DNA of 64,000 bases from NCBI RefSeq assembly GCF_014202975.1, contig NZ_JACHHZ010000005.1:186001-250000 (forward strand). The letters are read 5' to 3'. Of the stretch, positions 16,583 through 23,958 are shown piece by piece. Positions within the stretch are counted from its first letter, which is position 1; each line of letters begins with the position of its first letter. A model generated the notes under the pieces. That model ran no database searches. It saw only the letters and a list, made by a program, of their open reading frames with translations, and was not told where the DNA came from. This DNA is from Povalibacter uvarum (GTDB lineage: Bacteria > Pseudomonadota > Gammaproteobacteria > Steroidobacterales > Steroidobacteraceae). Both the position numbers and the translations under genes were made by a program.

Positions 16583-17614
16583 ATGAAATCCCGCCTCGTC
16601 GGACCCTTCGCTGCTGCAGCGGGAGTCATTGCCACATGGACTGCCTCCGCGGCCGCGAGCGGCGGCCCGGCGCCAGTGACGGCCGACAACTTCGTTCGTG
16701 CCGAGTCGGATACGTACATCGGCGCCGCGGCGCGTGAGGCGGGTGGTCTCGGCAAGATGCAGCATCGGCGCGAACCTGCGTCGATCGACAATCAGACCGT
16801 CATCCGCCTGAATCGCGACACGCTCTACTCGTCAGTCGTAGTGGATCTCGACGCGGGACCGGTCACGATCACGTTGCCGGACGCCGGCAAGCGATTCATG
16901 TCTCTGCAGCTCATCAGCCAGGATCACTACGCAGTGACCGAGTACGGCGCGGGAGCGCATACATTGAGCAAAGAGAAGATCGGTACGCGCTACGCGATCG
17001 CTGCTGTTCGGACACTGGTCGATCCCAGCGATCCGAAGGACCTGGCGCAAGTCCACAAGCTTCAGGATGCGATCAAGGTCAGCCAGCAGGGCACGGGGAA
17101 ACTCGAGTTGCCCGACTGGGACTCCGCGAGCCAGAAGAAAGTCCGCGACGCGCTGCTGGTCCTCGGCTCGACGCTGCCGGACTATAGGAAGGCTTTCGGC
17201 ACGAAGAAGGACGTCGATCCCGTGCGCCATCTCATAGGCGCAGCGCTTGGTTGGGGAGGCAATCCTGACAAGGACGCGACGTATCTCAACGTGACGCCGT
17301 CGAAGAACGACGGGACGACGGTCTACAAACTGAAAGTGGGAGACGTGCCCGTCGATGCCTTCTGGTCGGTGAGCGTCTACAACGCGCAGGGCTACTTCGA
17401 GAAGAATGCCCACAACGCCTACACGATCAACAACCTCACGGGAAAGAAAGGCGGCGACGGTTCGATCACGATCCAGTTCGGCGGTTGCGACGGCAAGGTC
17501 GCGAACTGCATTCCGATCGTGAAAGGCTGGAACTACACGGTGCGGCTCTATCGGCCGCGCGCCGAGATTCTCGATGGCTCGTGGAAGTTTCCGGAGCCGA
17601 AGCCCGCGGCGTGA
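16583..17614 (+). CDS. Exported DUF1254/DUF1214 protein, second copy
   Basis: About 343 aa. The signal peptide ends near TASAAASGG. DUF1254-like motifs are DNQTVIRLNRDTLYSSVVVDL and FMSLQLISQDHYAVTEYG; DUF1214-like motifs are VPVDAFWSVSVYNAQGYFEKN and WNYTVRLYRPRAEILDGSWKFP. It shares domain order with the preceding lipoprotein but is shorter and diverged, so this is an old paralogue pair. ATG 16583 is preferred over 16577 because AGGAG then sits 8 bases rather than 2 bases away. The stop lies 4 bases from the stop of the convergent regulator gene. Confidence 0.87.
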   Translation: MKSRLVGPFAAAAGVIATWTASAAASGGPAPVTADNFVRAESDTYIGAAAREAGGLGKMQHRREPASIDNQTVIRLNRDTLYSSVVVDLDAGPVTITLPDAGKRFMSLQLISQDHYAVTEYGAGAHTLSKEKIGTRYAIAAVRTLVDPSDPKDLAQVHKLQDAIKVSQQGTGKLELPDWDSASQKKVRDALLVLGSTLPDYRKAFGTKKDVDPVRHLIGAALGWGGNPDKDATYLNVTPSKNDGTTVYKLKVGDVPVDAFWSVSVYNAQGYFEKNAHNAYTINNLTGKKGGDGSITIQFGGCDGKVANCIPIVKGWNYTVRLYRPRAEILDGSWKFPEPKPAA

Positions 17615-17618
17615 GGGG

Positions 17619-19127
17619 CTATCCGGTCGCAGCCGGGTTCGCCAGCTGCGATCGTATCCCCAGCAGTTGCTCGATACGCGCCTGTGTTTCCCGGCGTGAC
17701 TTCCGCTCACGCCATCCATCGCCGGACTTGAGAATGTCAGTGGCTCGTTCGAGCCGCGCCTGCGCTTCATCGAGCCGGCCCTGCCGCATCAGCGATTCAG
17801 CGAGCGCGCTCTCCGCCCGCGCCGTATCCATTTCGCAATGAGGGATTGTTTCGAAGATCGCGATCTCCCGCCGCAGCAGTTGCTCTGATTCCTCCAGCTC
17901 TCCTGTTTTCAGAAGAGCCTCGGCGAGAAAGTGGTGTGCATACGCGACCAGGTAGGGGGCCGGCGGATCGTCCGGAGTGATGGCGTCGTATCCGCGTCGC
18001 GCTTCTTCTATGGCCTCGTCGTAGCGGCCCTGTTCGATGAGTGCCCAGGTCAGCGTCGAGATCAGATAGGCATTGCGGGTATCCACTCGTTCCGGCACCT
18101 GTTGATACGCAGCGATGGCACGCCGGGCTTGCACGACAGCTTCATCAGGTCGGCCTTCGGCGATCCGCAGCAGCGCCCATTGATCGATCACGTTGACGGT
18201 GGAGTAGTGGGCGTCGCCGTGCACTTGCCGCGAATGTTCGAGGGCGCGACGGAGGTGATGCTCAGCTTCGGCGTACCGCCCAGTATCAGTGAGCGCTTCC
18301 GCAAGTGTCGAGTTGAGCTCGACGCCTTCGGAGCTCACTTCCCGACCATGCTGGACGAGAATGGCCAGCCCGCGACGCGCGACTTCTTCACAGCGTTTGG
18401 GATCGCTGACGAGCGGATAGTAGTTCCCGAGTTGCATCAGTGTCGGGATCAACGCGAGATCGTTCTCTCCCACACTCTCGCTCAGCGAGTCGAGGACGGT
18501 AAGGAGCCGCTTGATGGCACGGCGATAGTGACTGGCTCCCTGATACGCCTGGGGAAGCTCGGTATTGGCGCCCGTTGAAGGCGGCGCCGACGCAGCGGAA
18601 GTCGATGAACCTGACGACGTAGCCGAGTCGGCCACCTGCTCGGGCTCGATCGTCGAAGCAGGCCCAAGCAGCCAGGCGGCTGCCAGTGCAACCGCTGCGG
18701 TCAAAGCGGCAGCGATCGCGTAGTAGCGCTGCCTCGAGCCTTTCGTATGCGCTGCCGCGACAGCGCCCCGGGCCTCGTCCCCTGTCACTCCATCGAAGCT
18801 GACGGCCGCGACCAGGCGATACCCTTTGCGCGAGACCGTATCGATGTAACGTTTCGATTTCTGCTCGCCGAGGGCGCGCCGCAACTGCGCGATGCTCTGG
18901 TAGATCGAATCGGGGGTCACGACCAGGCCGCTCCACGCAATGCTCTCAATCTCGCGCTGCGGGACAACTTGCCCGGCGCGCGAAGCGAGCAGCGTAAGGA
19001 CGCGAAGGTTGCGAGGATCGATCCTGACTATCTCGCCCTCGCGGGAGATCTGCTTGGCGATCGGATCGACGAGCCAGTCGCCTACACGAAAGGAGGTCAG
19101 GTTCTCGTCGGGATCGGTGGCCGCCAT
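17619..19127 (-). CDS. CadC-like transmembrane regulator: winged helix, one TM, TPR repeats
   Basis: About 502 aa. The N-terminal OmpR/CadC winged helix (FRVGDWLVDPIAKQISREGE; SIYQSIAQLRRALGE; YIDTVSRKGYRLVA) is followed by one membrane helix (AIAAALTAAVALAAAWLLG). A Ser/Thr-rich linker and a long periplasmic region of TPR-like helices follow (YAEAEHHLRRALEHSR, PDEAVVQARRAIAAYQQ, YDEAIEEARRGYDAI). This is a one-component membrane regulator that senses outside and binds DNA inside. It converges on the DUF1254 genes and diverges from the secreted Cys-protein gene; either could be a target. The longer frame to 19208 lacks support; neither start has a strong Shine-Dalgarno. Confidence 0.87.
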   Translation of the reverse strand: MAATDPDENLTSFRVGDWLVDPIAKQISREGEIVRIDPRNLRVLTLLASRAGQVVPQREIESIAWSGLVVTPDSIYQSIAQLRRALGEQKSKRYIDTVSRKGYRLVAAVSFDGVTGDEARGAVAAAHTKGSRQRYYAIAAALTAAVALAAAWLLGPASTIEPEQVADSATSSGSSTSAASAPPSTGANTELPQAYQGASHYRRAIKRLLTVLDSLSESVGENDLALIPTLMQLGNYYPLVSDPKRCEEVARRGLAILVQHGREVSSEGVELNSTLAEALTDTGRYAEAEHHLRRALEHSRQVHGDAHYSTVNVIDQWALLRIAEGRPDEAVVQARRAIAAYQQVPERVDTRNAYLISTLTWALIEQGRYDEAIEEARRGYDAITPDDPPAPYLVAYAHHFLAEALLKTGELEESEQLLRREIAIFETIPHCEMDTARAESALAESLMRQGRLDEAQARLERATDILKSGDGWRERKSRRETQARIEQLLGIRSQLANPAATG

Positions 19128-19272
19128 CTTCTGTAAAGACTCGAGGGAGCGTGGCTTGCGGATATAGTGTGTGAGCGAAGGGTACGCGGGAATTTCAGAA
19201 AAATTCAAACTCTGGCCCGCGCCGGTTCAGGACTTCCACGGCGGCTGTCGGGCAATTTCCGTTGGGTGAAAC

Positions 19273-19875
19273 ATGAATCAGGCAACAACTGTCCGTTCCG
19301 CGTGCCTCGCGATCGTCGTTCTCAGCGGCGTTCTCGGGACGGGCAACGCGCAGACGCCGGGTTCGGCCACGAACGCCACGCTCAAAGGAGCGTTCTCGGT
19401 TCAAGCGGAGGAAGAGTGCGTGCACTCCTCGACCTTCGGCCCGCCCCCGGTGCTGGAGGCGCTGGGTCCAACGGTCATGGAGAACATCACGATTCAGGGC
19501 ACGCTTACGCTGAACGGCGACGGCACGGGCGAATTCGTGGGGCGCAGCGCGTCGATCACGACGATCGCGATCGCATCTCCCGTACAGCAATCGACACTAC
19601 GCTGTCCGGTCACGTACTCGATGGATCGCGGCGGTGTCGTCTCCCTCGAACGCACTTGCACCGGCACTGTCACGCGGGGATCGCTGAGCGTCGGTGCGCA
19701 GGTGTGGACGGCAAGTGCCGTGAGGCTCGAGGGACGTTTCCATTCCGTGACGGGCGCGTTACAGCTCGCCGATACGGCGCTCGAGATCGAAACGATCACT
19801 TCATTCCGTGGCGCTCGCACACCGAGGTTGTGCACGCGCGCGTGGTCGGCATTCAGGATAGAACGGCCGCGATAG
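19273..19875 (+). CDS. Secreted cysteine-containing protein, unknown family (copy 1)
   Basis: 200 aa with a signal peptide ending GTGNAQT. The mature part has LKGAFSVQAEEECVHSS, FGPPPVLEALGP, GTLTLNGDGTGEF, LRCPVTYS, CTGT and a tail IETITSFRGARTPRLCTR. Cysteines at about four positions may form disulfides. The neighbouring gene at 20066 encodes a protein with the same order of motifs, so this is a diverged tandem duplicate. No family recognised; the small beta-rich layout suggests a periplasmic or secreted binding domain. Confidence 0.7.
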   Translation: MNQATTVRSACLAIVVLSGVLGTGNAQTPGSATNATLKGAFSVQAEEECVHSSTFGPPPVLEALGPTVMENITIQGTLTLNGDGTGEFVGRSASITTIAIASPVQQSTLRCPVTYSMDRGGVVSLERTCTGTVTRGSLSVGAQVWTASAVRLEGRFHSVTGALQLADTALEIETITSFRGARTPRLCTRAWSAFRIERPR

Positions 19876-20065
19876 TCCGCTCGATCGAACGCGCTGCAGC
19901 GGCGCGATTCCCCTCATCCAATCTTCTCGTGTGCCGCTTCTTCCCGGCTTCGGAGGAGGCGAGCTCGCGTGCGCCATTCACCAGGGTTCTTCGAATCTCT
20001 CGCGCTGATCCGAAGGATGCGACTGCAAGCGCGATTTGAAATGCAACTTCATCGGGAGCTCGATC

Positions 20066-20644
20066 ATGAAATTGTTCTTGGGTGCATTGGTGCCGGCGAT
20101 CCTCCTCGCGGCTGCGCCGCTGAGCGCGCAGGAAGCGCCGTCGCTGAAAGGAAAGTATGCGGTGGTGATTCAGGAGGATTGCGTGTTCTCGGCCTCCGGC
20201 TTCGGGCCCGGACCACTCTTTCAGGCCCTGGGCCCGGTCACTCGCGGCACGGGCACGCTTCAGGGCGAAGCCATCCTGTCGAGTGATGGAACGGGGCAGA
20301 TGACGCTCAACAATGCGTTCATCGGTACGAACCCTGCGCTCACGCCTGCGCTGGGCTACGCGCTGACTTGTCCTGTGCAGCATTCGGTCGGGCCGGCGGG
20401 CGATTTCGAAGCAACTTTCGATTGCACGGGCGTGACGACGACCGGCACCGGCTCGCAGGTTGCGCTCCAGGTCTTCCAGAACGGCATGGCTGTGAACGGG
20501 CATGCACGCGCCAAACGGTTCGTTCTCGCGGCGAGCACCGGGCTCGATATCGAAACGATCGGCAGCGCGGCAGCGACACCCGTTCAGCGCATGTGCCACC
20601 GCACATTCCAGCTGCTGAAGCTCGCAAAGAACGGCGGCGAGTAG
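20066..20644 (+). CDS. Secreted cysteine-containing protein, unknown family (copy 2)
   Basis: About 192 aa. The signal peptide ends AAAPLSAQE. Motifs parallel copy 1: LKGKYAVVIQEDCVFSA, FGPGPLFQALGP, GEAILSSDGTGQM, LTCPVQHS, FDCTGV and a tail IETIGSAAATPVQRMCHR. The Cys positions match those of copy 1, which argues for conserved disulfides. Start ATG 20066 has GGGAG at 8-base spacing; the upstream extension to 20036 is not needed. Function unknown. Confidence 0.75.
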   Translation: MKLFLGALVPAILLAAAPLSAQEAPSLKGKYAVVIQEDCVFSASGFGPGPLFQALGPVTRGTGTLQGEAILSSDGTGQMTLNNAFIGTNPALTPALGYALTCPVQHSVGPAGDFEATFDCTGVTTTGTGSQVALQVFQNGMAVNGHARAKRFVLAASTGLDIETIGSAAATPVQRMCHRTFQLLKLAKNGGE

Positions 20645-20654
20645 GAAACCCCCG

Positions 20655-20693
20655 AACTCCTCGGGCGCAAGGACGCGCCCGGGCGAGTTCCCC
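20655..20693. terminator. GC-rich stem-loop after the secreted paralogue
   Basis: GAACTCCTCGGGCGC, a short loop, then CGCGCCCGGGCGAGTTC can pair into a long imperfect stem right after the stop at 20644. There is no clear T run, so it could be a weak intrinsic terminator or a 3' stabilising hairpin. Confidence 0.4.
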
Positions 20694-20785
20694 GCCGGCG
20701 ACTGCCCCTCGTACGCATCCTGTCCCACAGATTTCGTTACTAGAATCGGGCGAGTCTCATCGTCCGTGGCCGGTGGAGATCTGTC

Positions 20786-21223
20786 ATGCGTGCGAGCACG
20801 AATCGGCTTTCTGGTTGCGCCGCCATTCTTCTTTGCGTCTTCGCCGCGCCTGGCTCGACGAATGCGCAATCGGCGCCTTCGGTGCAGCTCATCCAGCAAC
20901 TGGAGAGCCAGTTCGGACTGACGGATCGTCAGGTGCGTGGCGCACTGGGTGCGCTGCTCGTCTACGTACGGGAACGCCTTCCGAAGAAGGACTTCGATGA
21001 TTTCTCGCAGCGCATCCCGAACGCCGCGCAGATCATGCAGGACGTGAAGCTGCAGGGCATCGTGACGAAACCCCTCGACACGATCGACGATTACGAAGCT
21101 TCGTTGGCGAGCCTCGGTATCGGTCAGCCGCTCGCGTCTCAGTTCGCGCCGGCAGTCGTGAAGCATCTTGGCGATGCGGGCTACTACCGCGAGCGGGACA
21201 TCCTCGCGCGAGCGCTGAACTGA
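20786..21223 (+). CDS. Exported DUF2780 (VcgC/VcgE-type) protein
   Basis: 145 aa. The signal peptide ends STNAQSA. The DUF2780 pattern is visible: LIQQLESQFGLTDRQVRGALGALLVYVRERLP, then DTIDDYEASLASLGIGQPLASQFAPAVVKHL. Function is not established for the family. The start has GGTGGAGAT about 6 bases upstream. It stands between the Cys-protein pair and the first sulfatase. Confidence 0.8.
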   Translation: MRASTNRLSGCAAILLCVFAAPGSTNAQSAPSVQLIQQLESQFGLTDRQVRGALGALLVYVRERLPKKDFDDFSQRIPNAAQIMQDVKLQGIVTKPLDTIDDYEASLASLGIGQPLASQFAPAVVKHLGDAGYYRERDILARALN

Positions 21224-21251
21224 CGGATCGTCGCCACGAGGGGCAGGGCGA

Positions 21252-21297
21252 TTGCCCCAACTACGGAGTCACAAGGGAGTACCGGACGATGACAATC
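21252..21297 (+). promoter_or_regulatory. Conserved block upstream of sulfatase 1
   Basis: TTGCCCCAACTACGGA at 21252 and GATGACAATC at 21288 recur, with the same 36-base offset, upstream of the second sulfatase (23852 and 23888). The block lies 103 bases before this start codon against 107 there. It is a candidate shared operator or promoter, or leftover duplication. Confidence 0.55.
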
Positions 21298-21354
21298 GCC
21301 CGGCGCATTCCTGCGGCAGCAAGTGCGTCGTCATCTCCCACGAGGTAAAACTCC

Positions 21355-22917
21355 ATGAATCGAGCTTCACGATGGCTGTTGATACTCGCATCGATGCTGG
21401 TGTCGACCGCTGCTATGGCTCAGGGCGCCAAGCCGAACATCCTGGTCATCTTCGGCGATGACATAGGTATCCCACAGGTCAGCGCCTACACCCAGGGCCT
21501 CATGGGCTATCGCACTCCGAACATCGATCGCATCGCGAAGGAGGGCGCGCTCTTCACCGACTCGTACTCCCAGAACAGCTGCACGGCGGGGCGAGCGTCG
21601 TTCATTCTCGGCATGGAGCCTTTCCGCACGGGCTTGCTCACGATCGGCATGCCGGGCGATCCGCACGGCATTCCTGACTGGGCGCCGACCATCGCGGATG
21701 TAATGAAGGCGCAGGGCTATACCACCGGACAGTTCGGCAAGAACCATCTCGGCGATCGCGACCAGCATCTGCCGACGAAACACGGCTTCGATGAGTTCTT
21801 CGGCAACCTGTACCACCTGAACGCCGAAGAGGAACCAGAAGGCTACTTCTATCCGAAGGATCCCGAGTTCCGGAAGAAGTTCGGTCCCCGTGGCGTCATT
21901 CATTCGTACGCCGACGGTCGGATCGAAGATACGGGGCCGCTCAACACTGCGCGCATGCCTACCGTCGACGAAGAATTTCTTGGCGCCGCAAAGAACTTCA
22001 TCGACCGCGCTGCTAAAGACAAGAAGCCGTTCTTCGTGTGGTTCAACTCCACGCGCATGCACGTCTTCACGCATCTGAAGAAGGAATCGCTCGGCAAGAC
22101 CGGCGTAGGCATCCACGCGGACGGTATGGTTGAGCATGATGGACACGTCGGCCAGCTTCTCAAGCAGCTCGACGATCTGGGCATCGCGAACAACACCATC
22201 GTTCTGTACACGACCGACAACGGCGCAGAGCTGGCACTGTGGCCCGACGGCGCGATGACGATGTTCCATGGCGAAAAGGGCACGACGTGGGAAGGCGGTT
22301 TCCGCAATCCGATGATGGTGCGCTGGCCCGGCGTCATCAAACCGGGCACCGTTTACAACGACATCATCTCGCTGATGGACTGGATGCCGACGCTCTCGGC
22401 CGCCGCTGGCGAACCCAACGTCGTCAACAAGATGAAGAGCGGCTTCAAGTCCGGCAGCAAGACCTTCAAGGCGCACCTGGACGGCTACAACTTCCTGCCT
22501 TACTTCCAGGGCAAGGAGCCGAAGGGGCCGCGCGATACGATGTTCTACTTCGACCAGGGCGGCAATCTGAACGCGGTGCGCTGGAATGACTGGAAGGTCA
22601 GTTTTGCCATTGCCAGCGAAGGCAATATCGCGACGGCGACGCGCGAAGTTCCCTCATGGGCGATGATCACGAATCTGCGCATGGACCCCTATGAGCGAGG
22701 CATCAAGGAAGGCGGCGAGTCGCTGAAGTTCTTTGCTCAGCAGATGTGGCTGCTCGTGCCGATCCAGCAGCAGATCAAGCAGTTCTTCTCCGACTTCGAT
22801 CAATATCCGTATCAGGCGGGTTCCTCGCTCAATGCGAGCGGCATCGGCTACGGCTTGCTGCGCCAGCAGGATGCCATGAAGCGGTTGAAAGACCTCGAAT
22901 CGATGCGCCCAAGGTAG
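21355..22917 (+). CDS. Periplasmic type-I sulfatase (arylsulfatase family), copy 1
   Basis: 520 aa with a signal peptide ending STAAMAQ. Metal ligands are in LVIFGDDIG. The formylglycine motif CTAGR has Cys76 in the C-x-A-x-R form, which needs oxidation by a sulfatase-modifying enzyme not present in this window. Further conserved pieces are GKNHLGD, HGFDEFFGNLYHLNAEEEPE, TRMHVFTHL and LYTTDNGAE. It should hydrolyse sulfate esters outside the cytoplasm. Nearly all these blocks recur in the second sulfatase. The start has GAGGT at 9-base spacing. Confidence 0.93.
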   Translation: MNRASRWLLILASMLVSTAAMAQGAKPNILVIFGDDIGIPQVSAYTQGLMGYRTPNIDRIAKEGALFTDSYSQNSCTAGRASFILGMEPFRTGLLTIGMPGDPHGIPDWAPTIADVMKAQGYTTGQFGKNHLGDRDQHLPTKHGFDEFFGNLYHLNAEEEPEGYFYPKDPEFRKKFGPRGVIHSYADGRIEDTGPLNTARMPTVDEEFLGAAKNFIDRAAKDKKPFFVWFNSTRMHVFTHLKKESLGKTGVGIHADGMVEHDGHVGQLLKQLDDLGIANNTIVLYTTDNGAELALWPDGAMTMFHGEKGTTWEGGFRNPMMVRWPGVIKPGTVYNDIISLMDWMPTLSAAAGEPNVVNKMKSGFKSGSKTFKAHLDGYNFLPYFQGKEPKGPRDTMFYFDQGGNLNAVRWNDWKVSFAIASEGNIATATREVPSWAMITNLRMDPYERGIKEGGESLKFFAQQMWLLVPIQQQIKQFFSDFDQYPYQAGSSLNASGIGYGLLRQQDAMKRLKDLESMRPR

Positions 22918-22935
22918 TTGCTCGGACTGGATCGC

Positions 22936-22966
22936 GCGGAGAGGCGCCCGGGCCTCTCCGCCTTTC
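22936..22966. terminator. Intrinsic terminator between convergent genes
   Basis: A 10-base perfect stem GCGGAGAGGC / GCCTCTCCGC (22936-22945 and 22952-22961) with a 6-base loop is followed by CTTTC. It sits between the sulfatase stop (22917) and the end of the convergent DUF4239 gene (22965), so it could end both transcripts; the T run is weak. Confidence 0.65.
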
Positions 22967-23762
22967 ACCGCGCAGCCCCATCCGCTGCCGCGTCGGCTTC
23001 CATGCCCTGCTGCAGTTCCAGCATCGACTGCTGACTGATCCGCAGAAATCCCTCCTGGGACCGATCGAGATCACTGATCAGCATGATGACGCCAGCGAAC
23101 GCGACGGCCAGGCACGTCACGGGGGCGCCGATGCGGGCGCCGCTCACGCCGGCCTGGTAACCCATCGCGAGCATGCCGATCGCGGTTGAAGCGAACATGA
23201 AGGCCCAGATGGTCATCGGAATCCGGTTGCGCTGAATCGCGATGCGTTCACCGTGTACGTCGATCATCTCGTTGAGCGCACCGATGAACAATGGCAGCGA
23301 GGTCGATGTCGGCTGCTCGGCCGCCAGTGGCGAGGCACGCTGCCACATCGCGCGTTGCAGTTCATCCGATCCCGTCAGGAACGCAGCGTAGTTGTTCTTG
23401 TGCAAGGCGCCATCGAGCCTTATCGCCACGTACTGTCGCAGATGAACACGCAGTTCCGCTCCCACGGGTTCGGGGAGCAGCCACGTGCGCAGGTAGGTCG
23501 TTCCGATCGCATTGGCATCCTTCACGACCAGCGCCTTGCGCGCGTCGAAGCGCGAGGCGGCCATCGAGAAAGTGAAGGCGAGCACGAATGCCAGCAGGCC
23601 GAGCGTTGCACCGACAGAGGCACCGATCGGTCCCTCTGCTTCGGCGCCCCGGGCGACGGCGCGTCGTCCCAGCCAGCGGCCCGCGCCGATGAATGCGAAC
23701 GCGAGCACGAGCGTCAGGACGAAGAGCATCGGGATCGGGATCAGGTCGCGGATTTCTTCCAT
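22965..23762 (-). CDS. DUF4239 (bestrophin-like) membrane protein
   Basis: 265 aa with membrane helices at about 10-28, 48-66, 180-200 and 207-228. The pattern GLLAFVLAFTFSMAASRFDARKALVVKDANAIGTTYLR is typical of DUF4239; these proteins resemble bestrophin channels, and function is unproven. It lies in opposite orientation between two paralogous sulfatase genes, so it interrupts what may once have been a direct tandem pair. Confidence 0.82.
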   Translation of the reverse strand: MEEIRDLIPIPMLFVLTLVLAFAFIGAGRWLGRRAVARGAEAEGPIGASVGATLGLLAFVLAFTFSMAASRFDARKALVVKDANAIGTTYLRTWLLPEPVGAELRVHLRQYVAIRLDGALHKNNYAAFLTGSDELQRAMWQRASPLAAEQPTSTSLPLFIGALNEMIDVHGERIAIQRNRIPMTIWAFMFASTAIGMLAMGYQAGVSGARIGAPVTCLAVAFAGVIMLISDLDRSQEGFLRISQQSMLELQQGMEADAAADGAAR

Positions 23763-23851
23763 CGGCTACCTCGGCAGTGCAGCGTACCGGCAGATTTCCT
23801 TACCTGAGTGCTTCGACCGCGTCGCTACGTATCTACGGCAGTCATTCGAAG

Positions 23852-23897
23852 TTGCCCCATCTACGGACTGTCAAAGTGACGGGAGCCGATGACAATC
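23852..23897 (+). promoter_or_regulatory. Conserved block upstream of sulfatase 2
   Basis: TTGCCCCATCTACGGA at 23852 and GATGACAATC at 23888 match the block upstream of sulfatase 1 with identical internal spacing. The intervening bases are less conserved. Confidence 0.55.
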
Positions 23898-23958
23898 CCC
23901 AGCTGCGATCTCACGTCGGGCGAGGTGCGCCCGCAGCAGCCTCGAAGGAGTCATTCGA

